Below are positions 28,805 through 37,073 of a stretch of 64,000 nt of DNA, piece after piece. Within the stretch, counting starts at the first letter, position 1, and each line of letters begins with the position of its first letter. The notes under the pieces are model-generated. The model made no database searches. It saw only the letters and a list, made by a program, of their open reading frames with translations, and was not told the DNA's origin. The stretch is from Pseudomonadota bacterium (GTDB taxonomy: Bacteria > Pseudomonadota > Gammaproteobacteria > Steroidobacterales > Steroidobacteraceae), in the NCBI GenBank assembly GCA_021805865.1, contig JAJZDX010000005.1, forward strand, positions 1 through 64,000, read 5' to 3'. The position numbers were made by a program, and so were the translations under genes.

Positions 28805-29452
28805 TCTGCCCAGACGGGAAGGTGGCTGAAGCGCAACGGGGAGGATTGTCGGGCGCTGCTCGCGGCCGGTGCCGGAGCGGGACTTGCAATCGCATTCAAC
28901 GCACCTATCGCGTGCGCGGTCTTCGTGCTCGCAGAGCGTATCGAGCACTTTGAGGCTCGAACCACGATCGCGGTGCTTTCCGCGTCCGCTGTGGCGATCT
29001 CGGTCGAGCGATTGATTCTCGGCGATCAGCCGGATTTCGTCGTTCGCCCCCTGGCATCGTGCACGACCGCTCTCCCTGCTGATCGGGGTCTGTGCCGGCT
29101 TCGCGGGGATCTTGTACAACTGGACGCTGCTGTGGGGTTTGAAGATCGCGGACCGCTTTGTGCCGGTTGAGCTGCGCGCCGCAGCGGTGGGGGCGGCGGT
29201 AGCCGTTGTCGCGTGGTTCGCACCCGCGATGGTGGGCGGGGCGATGCGCGCACCCAGTAGGCGCTCGACGGGGTGGGCCTGCTCGCGATGCTGCCCTTTG
29301 CTTATCTGTTGCGGCTCGGTCTGATTTCCGGCTCTTATGCCGTGCGAACGTCCGGCGGGCTGTGCGCGCCCCTGCTCGCTCTGGGAGCCGTGCTTGGTCT
29401 ATGGTTCGGAAAGCTCTGCGCGCTCGCCCTTGCCGCAAACGGAGGCCTGAGC
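28805..29452 (+). pseudogene. Broken ClC-type chloride channel / transporter
   Basis: Three consecutive pieces of a ClC protein can be read in shifting frames. The first has LLAAGAGAGLAIAFNAPIAC and ISVERLILGDQPDFVV (to ~29050). The second, starting near 29072, has LLIGVCAGFAGILYN and VELRAAAVGAAVAVVAWFAP (to ~29235). After another shift and an in-frame TAG near 29260 come LLAMLPFAYLLRLGLISGS and TSGGLCAPLLALGAVLGL. Intact homologs have over 400 residues; here both ends are lost too. The selectivity residue context GREGP is not present. Not functional. Confidence 0.75.
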
Positions 29453-29475
29453 GTGCCCTGCGATCTCCGCTGCGG

Positions 29476-29976
29476 TCACAGCTGTCGATACATCACGAAC
29501 GCATCGACATGGCCGGTCGAGGGGTGTTTGAAAGCGCCCGGCAGACGGCCGACGATCTCGAATCCCAGCGACTGCCAGAGCCTCACGGCGCGCTCATTCG
29601 TGCTGACGACGAAATTGAACTGCATGGCTCGATAGCCCTTCGACCGCGCATGCTCCAGCGAGTGCTCGCACATGCGACGCGCGATTCCTCGGCCGGTCGC
29701 CCCCGCCTTCGTCATGTAGCCGCAATTGCAGACATGGGCGCCGCCGCCGGCCTGATTCGGGCGCATGTAATAGGTGCCGACCACGACACCCTCCTCTTCG
29801 GCGACGAATGTCTCTTTGTCGGGGGCCATCCAGTAGGCCAGGGATTCGGCTTCACACATGTCTGCCTCGAGCGCGTAGGTCGCGCCCGCGCGAATGGTCG
29901 GGAGGATGATGGCGGCGATCGCTCCGGCGTCCCGTGGCTCCGCCTTTCGAATATGGAGCATGCCCGAGCCGGTCAT
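29476..29976 (-). CDS. GNAT-family N-acetyltransferase
   Basis: 166 residues with the GNAT fold: substrate-side start MLHIRKAEPRDAGAIAAI, acetyl-CoA pyrophosphate loop KAGATGRGIARRMCEHSLEH near 98-117, and the C-terminal NFVVSTNERAVRLWQSLGF. Substrate unknown. The start at 29976 overlaps the stop of the nucleotidyltransferase gene (ATGA), so the genes are coupled; the in-frame start at 30000 is less likely. Confidence 0.88.
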   Translation of the reverse strand: MTGSGMLHIRKAEPRDAGAIAAIILPTIRAGATYALEADMCEAESLAYWMAPDKETFVAEEEGVVVGTYYMRPNQAGGGAHVCNCGYMTKAGATGRGIARRMCEHSLEHARSKGYRAMQFNFVVSTNERAVRLWQSLGFEIVGRLPGAFKHPSTGHVDAFVMYRQL

Positions 29977-30599
29977 GATCCCGGCCAGGCCTTGCGCCAC
30001 ACCTCGATCGCAAGGAAGTCTTCCGGCGTATCAAGATCGAACGCCGCGCTTTCCATCGGCACGCGCACGACACGCTCGGTGTGGTGCTTGAGAAGCGTCC
30101 GGGCACCGACGTCGCCCCTGAGCTGGCTGAGATCGCTGAAGAGAAAAGAAGGAAAGATCGCCGGCACCCCGATCGTCGCCCCGTACTGGGCGGCGGCGAT
30201 CGAGTGCGGCTGCCGCCGCCACGCTCCGGCCAGCCTGCCCAGATCCTCCGCCGTCACCGCGGCCTGATCGGCCAGAACCAACATGGCGCCGGCGCACGAG
30301 GAGGGCAGCCGCGCGATCCCGGCGCGGATCGAGCTGGCAAGCCCCTCCCGCCAGCCGCGATTGATCACCACAGAGACCGGTGAGTGCTGAAGCATGGGCG
30401 TGAGCTGTGCCGCGTTCGCGCCGAGGACCACGAGCGCGCCTTGCCCCACGTTCTCGACGACGCGGCCGATTACCGCGCTCAGCAGAGGCTGATCCGCGAT
30501 GCGCGCCAGCTGTTTCGGCGAGCCGAAGCGGCTCGAGGCGCCGGCCGCCAGGATGATGGCGTACAGCCCTTGCGGTGCGAGTGCACTTTCGTCGCTCAT
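29973..30599 (-). CDS. MobA/MocA-like nucleotidyltransferase
   Basis: 208 residues. The nucleotide-binding signature ILAAGASSRFGSPKQL at ~16-31 and the metal-binding LADQAAVTAEDL near 110 are those of the MobA-like NTP transferase family, which includes the molybdenum cofactor cytidylyltransferase MocA. MocA adds CMP to molybdopterin for xanthine-dehydrogenase-type enzymes. The neighbouring XdhC gene supports that role. It overlaps the GNAT gene by 4 nt. Confidence 0.88.
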   Translation of the reverse strand: MSDESALAPQGLYAIILAAGASSRFGSPKQLARIADQPLLSAVIGRVVENVGQGALVVLGANAAQLTPMLQHSPVSVVINRGWREGLASSIRAGIARLPSSCAGAMLVLADQAAVTAEDLGRLAGAWRRQPHSIAAAQYGATIGVPAIFPSFLFSDLSQLRGDVGARTLLKHHTERVVRVPMESAAFDLDTPEDFLAIEVWRKAWPGS

Positions 30600-30687
30600 G
30601 AGCCGCTCGCCGCATCGCGCACGGCGGTGCGCCCCGCGGCTTGCATCTGCCCGATGCTGATCCGTGATTGGGGCATTCGCCTCTCGC

Positions 30688-31797
30688 TCATGGACGAACC
30701 GTTCTCTCGCGCTGCGGTGCGCCCCATAGGAACGCGTGAATCTCCGCGACGATTGCGAGCGCTATCGATTCCGGTGTCCGGCCGCCCAGGTCAAAGCCCA
30801 CCGGCGCCCGCAGCCGCCCGCTCAGCGTCTCGGCCTGAGGTCCCAGCTCGCCGAGCAGCTTGTCCCGGCGTGCGGGCGGCCCGAGGAGTCCGATGTACCG
30901 AGGTGCCGGACTCTGCGCCAGGGTCCGCAGATACTCGAGATCGGAGGGCAGGTGGTGACTCATCACGACCGCGGCCGAGAAGCCGCCGAGATCCACCGCA
31001 TGCGCAAGCGCCTCCGGACGGGACAGCACGACGCGCTCGGCCAAGGGAAAATGCGATGGGTCCGCATAGGCGGGCCGGTGATCGACCAGGGTCACCTTCC
31101 AATGCTGGCGTGCGGCGAAGTCCGCCACCGGCAGGGCGTCCGGTCCGGCGCCGAGCAGCAGCAGCCTGGGAGGCAGCGACAGAGGCAGAAGGAAAAGCCT
31201 CCAAACCGGGGCCGAATCCTCGACCCAGCCGACTGCGGCGGTCTCGCGCGCCGAATCCAAAGCGGTGGCGACACTCGGAACGGTCAGCCGGGCCTTCGCC
31301 CGCCGGGAGAGCGATCGGGGTAGCGGTTGAGGACTGGTGGGGCCGGGCAGCACAAGCGCGCCGACGGGAAGCTCTGCGTCGGCCGACTCCGTGACGATAC
31401 CCACGGCAGCCGGTGAATGTGCGGCGAGTGCCGAGGCGAGGTGTGCCAGCGGCTCCCACTGCTCCTCGGGTCCGGCGCGCAGCAGCAGAATGCGCATCGC
31501 CCCCTCGCAGCCGAGACCGAGGCCCCAGACGAGATCCCGCTCGTCCCGCAGGTCGTAGGTGACGAAGCGGGCGCGCCCGGTCTCGATCACCTCGCGCGCG
31601 TGCTCCGCGAGGTCGCCTTCGAGGCAGCCGCCGGAGAGCAGCCCTGCATACTCGCCGCTTTGGGCGATCAGCAGCAGCGCGCCAGGCTTGCGATAGGTCG
31701 AGCCGGCGGTGTGGACGAGTACCCCGAGCGCGAGCGCGCGACCAGCGGCCCGCTCGCGCTCGAGCAGCGGAAGCAGAGGACCCAGGGATGATTCCAT
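30688..31797 (-). CDS. XdhC/CoxI-family molybdoenzyme maturation factor
   Basis: 369 residues. The N-terminal CoxI-type domain contains GSTYRKPGALLLIAQSGEYA and LSGGCLEGDL. The C-terminal Rossmann-like XdhC domain contains LLLLGAGPDALPVADF, MSHHLPSDLEYL, IGLLGPPARRDKL and GGRTPESIALAI. XdhC proteins bind molybdenum cofactor and help sulfurate and insert it into xanthine dehydrogenase-family enzymes. It is followed 88 nt later by the MocA-like gene. No molybdoenzyme subunit lies in this window, so the client is elsewhere. Confidence 0.93.
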   Translation of the reverse strand: MESSLGPLLPLLERERAAGRALALGVLVHTAGSTYRKPGALLLIAQSGEYAGLLSGGCLEGDLAEHAREVIETGRARFVTYDLRDERDLVWGLGLGCEGAMRILLLRAGPEEQWEPLAHLASALAAHSPAAVGIVTESADAELPVGALVLPGPTSPQPLPRSLSRRAKARLTVPSVATALDSARETAAVGWVEDSAPVWRLFLLPLSLPPRLLLLGAGPDALPVADFAARQHWKVTLVDHRPAYADPSHFPLAERVVLSRPEALAHAVDLGGFSAAVVMSHHLPSDLEYLRTLAQSPAPRYIGLLGPPARRDKLLGELGPQAETLSGRLRAPVGFDLGGRTPESIALAIVAEIHAFLWGAPQRERTVRP

Positions 31798-32434
31798 TTC
31801 TGCCCATTATGCGATGCATCGGCGGGTGGCGGGCAACTTCGAGCGGCGGGCTTGCTCAATTTCATCTGCTCATTCGCCGGAGCTATCGTCTCCTGCGCCG
31901 TCTTCGCCGCATGCCAGAACGGGACCACCCGGGCCCATGCGAAGCCCGTCGGTGCGCTGCCAGGGGTGCCCCGGCATGATGAGCGCACTGCGGCAGCATG
32001 GGCTCTCGATGTCGCTGGCGGTGGACGCGATCGACCGGATGGGCGACATCAGCGACCGGGTGCGATTCGGTTGCGTGCCGGCGCTCGCCATCTGGATATC
32101 GCCCAGGCCGAGGCCGGTGACCGACGTGGCGGGCGTTCATTGAGCCCGCCCGCCTCGCTTGAAGAGGCGCGCAACCGAAGTCTGCGTCGGTCCGAGGTCG
32201 CTTGGCGCCCGGCGGACCTGTCGCGCCGAAGCGTCATCCCGCCCCTTCGAGAGAGATCGGATGCTCCCATACGGGCGGTCTGTGCGACGCCGGAACGATC
32301 CAGCCGGCCGGGATTCCTCTTGTGAAACGCAGCTTCTACCAATGATGCGTTGCCGCCACCAAGTTTGACCCATAGATTATACCGGGTGACGAAGTGTCAT
32401 TGCGTTGATGCAACAGGATCGGAAGGAGAATTTG
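31798..32434. other. Gap upstream of the outer-membrane protein gene
   Basis: About 640 bp. Short frames are present (for example one starting MSALRQHGLSMSLAVDAIDR near 31980 on the plus strand), but no domain, homology or consistent coding signal was recognised. The last ~80 bp are AT-richer and probably hold the promoter of the next gene. Confidence 0.4.
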
Positions 32435-33067
32435 ATGAACGCTAGAATCACCACGCTGGGACTTGCCATGCTGGCTGCCGCCGCGGTGCAGAGCGCGCCT
32501 GCGCTCGCCCAGATCCGTCCCGGTACGCAGGACGTGCAGATTTACGCCGGTGAGCTATCCGGAGACCGCTTGACGAATACGCGCTTGTCCGGGCGGTTCC
32601 CCTTGCTCGACGACAATCCCACCTTCGGTGGACGGTATACCTACGATTTCGCGCGCCAGTGGGGCGTGCAGCTCTCCGCGGGATACAGCCCGGGCCGCGC
32701 CGCCGATGTCGCCGGCGGGGACAGCAACCTCGGGCTCACGACGACGGATCTCGATGTGCTCTGGTACGTCGCACCAGGGCTCGATCTCGGTGGGCACACG
32801 CTCTTGCCGTACACGCAGCTCGGTGTCGGCTATGCCTGGGCCCATCTCGATCACCCGCTGACGGGCATGGTCGGGGCGACCCCGGTGACGCTCCGGGGCA
32901 GCAATGGATATACGGCCAACATCGGGTTCGGCGTGAGGTACTACGTGATGCACAGCCTCTTCGTGGACTTCGACGCCCGGTACCGCTATCTCAGCAGACT
33001 CGTCAACCGTCACGGAAAGGGATTGAACACCGCGGAGACCACGCTCAGCCTCGGATATCAATTCTAG
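32435..33067 (+). CDS. OmpW-like outer-membrane beta-barrel protein
   Basis: 210 residues. A signal peptide (LGLAMLAAAAVQSAPALAQ) is followed by alternating beta-strand sequence typical of small eight-stranded barrels: GGRYTYDFARQWGVQLSAGYS, TLLPYTQLGVGYAWAH, IGFGVRYYVMHSLFVDFDAR. It ends TTLSLGYQF with the C-terminal Phe that BamA recognises. OmpW-type barrels pass small hydrophobic compounds. A strong AGGAGA site precedes ATG 32435. Confidence 0.82.
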   Translation: MNARITTLGLAMLAAAAVQSAPALAQIRPGTQDVQIYAGELSGDRLTNTRLSGRFPLLDDNPTFGGRYTYDFARQWGVQLSAGYSPGRAADVAGGDSNLGLTTTDLDVLWYVAPGLDLGGHTLLPYTQLGVGYAWAHLDHPLTGMVGATPVTLRGSNGYTANIGFGVRYYVMHSLFVDFDARYRYLSRLVNRHGKGLNTAETTLSLGYQF

Positions 33068-33137
33068 CGACCGCTGTGGTGGGCCGGCGGGGTGCAGGGA
33101 AGGGCGCCGCCGGCTCTTGGATTGGGGAGTTGCGGCA

Positions 33138-33419
33138 ATGAGCGAAGCTTTGTCCTCGAGAGCGCCATTGTGGGTGAATGCTGCCCGGCCCTGGCATCCG
33201 CCCGTACCCGCGGGCCTGGCGCTGTACGAGGCGCTTCGCTTGCGAAAATCGTCGCTGTCGCTGGAAGAGAGTGCGGCCCGGCCCCGCGGTGCCGTCTGCC
33301 GTGCGCTGCGCAAGACCTTGCCGTACGAGGCGCTCCCCGCTGCTTCGCGCGCTGCACCTTCCGCCCGACCGGCGGCGCTTGTTCCGCACATCGGGCATAA
33401 AACGATCGCACTCCGATGA
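33138..33419 (+). CDS. Hypothetical small protein, doubtful
   Basis: 93 codons from an ATG with GGGGAG 12 nt upstream, ending in TGA. The product starts MSEALSSRAPLWVNAARPWH and is rich in Ala, Arg and Leu, with no signal peptide, membrane segment or known domain. It lies 70 nt after the OmpW-like gene. It may be a chance frame in GC-rich DNA. Confidence 0.25.
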   Translation: MSEALSSRAPLWVNAARPWHPPVPAGLALYEALRLRKSSLSLEESAARPRGAVCRALRKTLPYEALPAASRAAPSARPAALVPHIGHKTIALR

Positions 33420-33470
33420 TGCCCGAGGCTCTGGGCGAGCGGCCCGGACCGCCCCCTCCCGGGGCGGACC

Positions 33471-33547
33471 AATGTTCTGCCGTGCTGTACTCGCCGCCCT
33501 CGAATCCGGACAATGTTCCGCCGCAGACGCGGGAGAATGTCCCATTC
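33471..33547 (+). repeat. Repeated AATGTTCYGCCG motif upstream of the PrnB-like gene
   Basis: AATGTTCTGCCG at 33471, AATGTTCCGCCG at 33512 and a diverged copy inside the dyad GAATG-TCC-CATTC at 33535-33547. All lie within 100 bp of the next start codon. Repeats of this kind often form an operator array; the binder is unknown. Confidence 0.45.
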
Positions 33548-33570
33548 GGCGGCGTACACGGTGGCGGCTC

Positions 33571-34746
33571 ATGAGCGGCAAAGCGGAAGCATTCGAGCAC
33601 TGGATCCGGACCTCTTTCGTCCAGATCAACACCGAGCTCGAGAACCTGTACTTCTCGCGGACCAACCGGATGGAGGTGATGGGGCACGGAGAGCCTCTGA
33701 AGCGAGCGTTGCGGGAGGAAGGGCATGCCTTCGTGGAGGCGCTGCTGGCCGAGGGCAATACGGGCGAGGGCTTTCAGAGCGCCTTCGGCGTATTGGGCAA
33801 CGTCGGCATGTACCTTGCGGCTCTGCGTCGTCATGAGCTCACCAATCCCGCGCGCGAAGAGCGCTCGCCATTCCCCGAGGCCTCGGCGCTCGCGCTGCAT
33901 GTCGGCGCATCTCTCGGGATTGCGCCGAGATTCGCGACCAGCCATCTCGCCACCCACAACCGGGCACGGGAGGGGGTCCGCAAGAGCTTCACCAGCCTGC
34001 GTGACGAGTTTCTCTTCATCGATGAGAATACTCGCGCCATTCTCTCGTTGCAGCTCGCGGCGAACGCGTTGACCAGCGTCGTTCACCTGGGCGTCTCCAG
34101 TCCCGTCGCGGACGTGATGTTCGAAGCAGCCAAGAGGTCGCTGGAGGAGGTGATCCGCTGCAACTCGCGGCTGATCGAGCGGTTGGATGTCGAGCGCTTC
34201 TTTTACTCCGTGCGGCCGTATTACAAGCCCTACCGGGTTGGCCGGCAGGAGTATCGCGGTGCCAACGCGGGTGATTTCTCCGGCATCAACGAGCTCGATC
34301 TGCTGCTCGGCCTGTGCCGCGCCAACGATCCCTATTACGCGCAGCTGCTGGTCGACAAGATGCTCTTCATGCTGCCGGCGGATCAGGCGCGGCTGCGCGA
34401 TTGCATGACGTTCAAGAGCCTGCTCGATGAGCTGCTCGCCCTCCTGAGCGGGCATCGCCGCGCCGACTGGTTCATGCGCAGCGCCCGCGCGTACCTCGAG
34501 GTATGCGATCTGTTCGGGCGCTACGCGGCGCAGCACCATGACGGTCTGGTCAGACGCTTCATCGTCGAGCCGGTGTCCCGTCTCGATGCGCAGGACCTGC
34601 AGGGCATCACCGCCAGCGGACCGCCGCTGCCGGTGCTGCTGCGCTCGCTGGAAGTGCTCCGCGACATGCGTACGGCTGCGCCTCGGGCGGATGGAGCCAC
34701 GCGTGCCGGCGACATTGCCCGTCTGCGGGACGCGGTGGCCGAGTAA
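33571..34746 (+). CDS. PrnB-like haem protein (DUF1864; IDO/TDO-fold)
   Basis: 391 residues. The segment RPYYKPYRVGRQEYRG at 215-230 aligns with RPFYEPIRVGGQSYLG of PrnB, the pyrrolnitrin enzyme that rearranges 7-chlorotryptophan and shares the fold of tryptophan and indoleamine 2,3-dioxygenases (PrnB sequence recalled, not searched). The haem-ligand histidine of PrnB falls at QHHDG (H322/H323) by manual alignment. Nearly all of the protein looks alpha-helical, as expected. Substrate unknown; a tryptophan-like amino acid is a fair guess. The start is ATG 33571; upstream frame extension looks non-coding. No halogenase or other prn genes are nearby. It heads a region with TetR, bicupin, TonB, permease and PLP genes. 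Confidence 0.7.
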   Translation: MSGKAEAFEHWIRTSFVQINTELENLYFSRTNRMEVMGHGEPLKRALREEGHAFVEALLAEGNTGEGFQSAFGVLGNVGMYLAALRRHELTNPAREERSPFPEASALALHVGASLGIAPRFATSHLATHNRAREGVRKSFTSLRDEFLFIDENTRAILSLQLAANALTSVVHLGVSSPVADVMFEAAKRSLEEVIRCNSRLIERLDVERFFYSVRPYYKPYRVGRQEYRGANAGDFSGINELDLLLGLCRANDPYYAQLLVDKMLFMLPADQARLRDCMTFKSLLDELLALLSGHRRADWFMRSARAYLEVCDLFGRYAAQHHDGLVRRFIVEPVSRLDAQDLQGITASGPPLPVLLRSLEVLRDMRTAAPRADGATRAGDIARLRDAVAE

Positions 34747-34811
34747 CGACGCCCAGGGGTCCTGTCCGGACGGCCGATCGGGGGGGGGGTCGGTGCTCTT
34801 GCGCCACCCGG

Positions 34812-35009
34812 ATGACATTCGGCTGCGCCAAAGGTCGCCTCCGCGGCGCCTTGCCCGCTCGCATCCACGAAGCGGCCGGCGCCGTTTGGGCGACCGATGG
34901 CCGGATTCGGGCGGCCTTCGCCTTTTCCATCAAGCGGCACCCGCTCACCGGGATCGACATCATCATGGATCGGGCGCCTGTCGCGGACCTTGACCTGAAG
35001 GTCGATTGA
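34812..35009 (+). pseudogene. C-terminal SnoaL-like remnant of an ECF sigma factor
   Basis: The frame ends with ATDGRIRAAFAFSIKRHPLTGIDIIMD then APVADLDLKVD, the closing pattern of the SnoaL-like domain at the end of SigJ-type ECF sigma factors. Only ~50 residues remain and no sigma region 2 or 4 is found upstream. Probably non-functional. Confidence 0.45.
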
Positions 35010-35096
35010 CGTGCCGCGCCATAGCGATGGGTCCGCCCGCCCGCGCACCGGCGCCCGCTGGCCGTCCGGGGGCGGGTGTGGTACCTTGACTTTTGC

Positions 35097-35109
35097 TTTA
35101 AGTATTAAA
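35097..35109. promoter_or_regulatory. AT-rich dyad upstream of tetR (TTTAA-GTA-TTAAA)
   Basis: A perfect 13-bp dyad ~103 bp before the tetR start, just after TTGACT at 35086-35091, in otherwise GC-rich DNA. It is a candidate promoter plus TetR operator. Inferred only. Confidence 0.4.
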
Positions 35110-35211
35110 TAATTCCACGGCAAGCGGTCGCGCCTGAGGGGGTCTGGGTGCGGCCCGCGCAACCCGCCGTCGGGCACGAGGGGCATAGTCTGACTTCGCG
35201 AGTGGACGCTC

Positions 35212-35928
35212 ATGGCCACGCGATCGACGCAACAGCGTATTCTTCAATCCGCCCTCGAGCTGTTCAATGCCGAAGGCACCGCGACGGTGTCGGCGAGCCG
35301 CATCGCCGAGCGCTGCGGCATCAGCAAGGGCAACCTGCAGTATCACTTTCCCAACAAGCGGGACGTGATCTTCGCGCTCTTCCAAAGCGCAGTCGATGAG
35401 ATGAACGCGGGCTGGTACCGGGATCACCTGGCGCCGACCCTCGATCACATGGTGGCAATGTTCGTCCGCCAGCTTCAGCTGATCGTCAAGTATCGGTTCT
35501 TCTATCGCGAGCTCGCCGGCCTGCTGCGTCAGGACCCCGAGCTGCGCCGCCGCTACGCCGAGAACCGGGAACGGCGGCTGCGGGTCATCGAGCAGTTCAT
35601 GCGCGCGCTTGCCCATCGCGGCCTCATGCGTCTGCCGTCCGATCCCCGGCGTCTGCGCTCGATCATCGAGGTCACGTGGATCCTCTCGGAGAACTGGGTG
35701 AATTACACCGAATGTCAGGAACGCGAGCTCTGCGCCGAGACCATCCAGGAAGGCTATCACGGCATTCTCGAGGTGCTGCGCCCGTGTCTTTGCGACGACC
35801 CCCAACGCATCACCCAGCAGTCCTCCTGCGCCATCGAGCAGATGATGCCGCAGCCTGCCGCCGAGCAACCCTGGCGCACTGAGCCCGATCCGGCTTTGCC
35901 TGCGCGCACATTAGGCCTGCCAGCCTAA
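35212..35928 (+). CDS. TetR/AcrR-family regulator of the amino-acid cluster
   Basis: 238 residues. HTH at ~5-55 (RILQSALELF, RIAERCGISKGNLQYHFPNK), a helical ligand domain with YRFFYRELAGLLRQDPELRRRY, and a Pro-rich tail of ~40 residues. It precedes the CDGSH-bicupin gene by 45 nt on the same strand and is the best candidate controller of the cluster from the PrnB-like gene to the PLP enzymes. The ligand is unknown. Confidence 0.92.
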   Translation: MATRSTQQRILQSALELFNAEGTATVSASRIAERCGISKGNLQYHFPNKRDVIFALFQSAVDEMNAGWYRDHLAPTLDHMVAMFVRQLQLIVKYRFFYRELAGLLRQDPELRRRYAENRERRLRVIEQFMRALAHRGLMRLPSDPRRLRSIIEVTWILSENWVNYTECQERELCAETIQEGYHGILEVLRPCLCDDPQRITQQSSCAIEQMMPQPAAEQPWRTEPDPALPARTLGLPA

Positions 35929-35973
35929 AGCGCATCTGTACAAGGGCGGAGTCGTTGGCGACAGTATCGCGCC

Positions 35974-37029
35974 ATGGACTCGCCCGTCGTCGCCCAACCC
36001 AAACCGTACCTCGTCACGCTGGAGCGTGGCCGCGCGTACTTCTGGTGCGCCTGCGGGCGATCGGGTCGGCAGCCGTTTTGCGACGGTTCCCACAAGGATA
36101 CGGGCATCGAGCCGCGCCGCTTCGTCGCTGCCCGCACCGAAGAGGTGCTGCTCTGCGGCTGCAAACACACACGCGGCGGCCCGTTCTGCGACGGCGCGCA
36201 TACCAATCTGCCCGGCGGCTCGCCACTCGATGATCCGGACAGCCCCGCCAATCGAGCGATCCCGCTCGTGACGGAGACGGACGGCCCGCGGCGCTGGCTC
36301 GACGGCGGCTGCTTCCTCATCCGCCCGGAGGCGGCTCCGAAAGCCTGTTGCGGCAGTCTGCGCCACTGCCGCATCGTCGGAACCGAGCTCGGCGCACGCC
36401 ACCAGACCCAGTTCCTGCTCGAGGCAGAGGGCGGCACACCACCGGTGTCGGTCGGAGTCAGCGAAGCGATCCTGCTCGTGAGCTCGGGCCGCGGCGAGCT
36501 CGTCCTCTCGGGGCGCACCTTCCCGGTCCAGGCGAGGGATGGGGTGTATCTGCGTCCCCGAGAGACGCTCGAGCTCGTGCCGAGTCCCGGCGAGTCGCTC
36601 AAGGTTTTCCTGCTGGCCTCGCCCCCCGCCGCGCTCGAGTGGCCGGCCGGCAGGAGCGATCATTTCGACGGCAGGTTCCCGCAGCGAGTGGTGGCGGTCG
36701 ATCCGGCGCAGCGCACCGGCATGGGGCCGCGCTTCTTTCAGATACTGGTCGACAAGCGAGTCGGATCGGGTGTGGCCACCCAGTTCATCGGCCACATCCC
36801 TCGCTCGAAAGCCGCTCCGCACCGGCACCTCTATGAGGAGACGCTCATCGTGCTCTCGGGCCGCGGCTGCATGTGGACCGAGACGCGCAAGGCGGCGGTC
36901 GCCGAAGGCGATGTGATCTTTCTGCCGCGCAAGCAACTGCATTCCCTCGAGGCGACTTGTGCCGAGGGCCTGTCCGTCGTCGGGGTCATCTGCCCGGGAG
37001 ACAATCCCAGCATCAACTATTACGACTGA
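35974..37029 (+). CDS. Double-CDGSH iron-sulfur domain fused to a bicupin
   Basis: 351 residues. Two CDGSH sites stand at the N-terminus: C25, C27, C36, H40 and C61, C63, C72, H76, each able to hold a [2Fe-2S] cluster. Two cupin folds follow. The first (~125-215) lacks metal-binding histidines. The second (~270-350) has PHRHLYEET and QLHSLE, giving a His-x-His, Glu, His metal site. The second cupin is the probable catalytic or sensing site, with the Fe-S centres passing electrons. The arrangement resembles non-haem iron dioxygenases with a built-in electron-transfer module. It stands between TetR and the TonB receptor. Confidence 0.8.
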   Translation: MDSPVVAQPKPYLVTLERGRAYFWCACGRSGRQPFCDGSHKDTGIEPRRFVAARTEEVLLCGCKHTRGGPFCDGAHTNLPGGSPLDDPDSPANRAIPLVTETDGPRRWLDGGCFLIRPEAAPKACCGSLRHCRIVGTELGARHQTQFLLEAEGGTPPVSVGVSEAILLVSSGRGELVLSGRTFPVQARDGVYLRPRETLELVPSPGESLKVFLLASPPAALEWPAGRSDHFDGRFPQRVVAVDPAQRTGMGPRFFQILVDKRVGSGVATQFIGHIPRSKAAPHRHLYEETLIVLSGRGCMWTETRKAAVAEGDVIFLPRKQLHSLEATCAEGLSVVGVICPGDNPSINYYD

Positions 37030-37073
37030 AGCTGACTTCGACCCATACAAGAATTATCCACGGGGGTTCAATC

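Noticed and set aside
33178-33570. 131-codon N-terminal extension of the PrnB-like protein
   Set aside because: No similarity to the family, rich in Arg/Cys; it covers the repeat array, and ATG 33571 fits the fold start.
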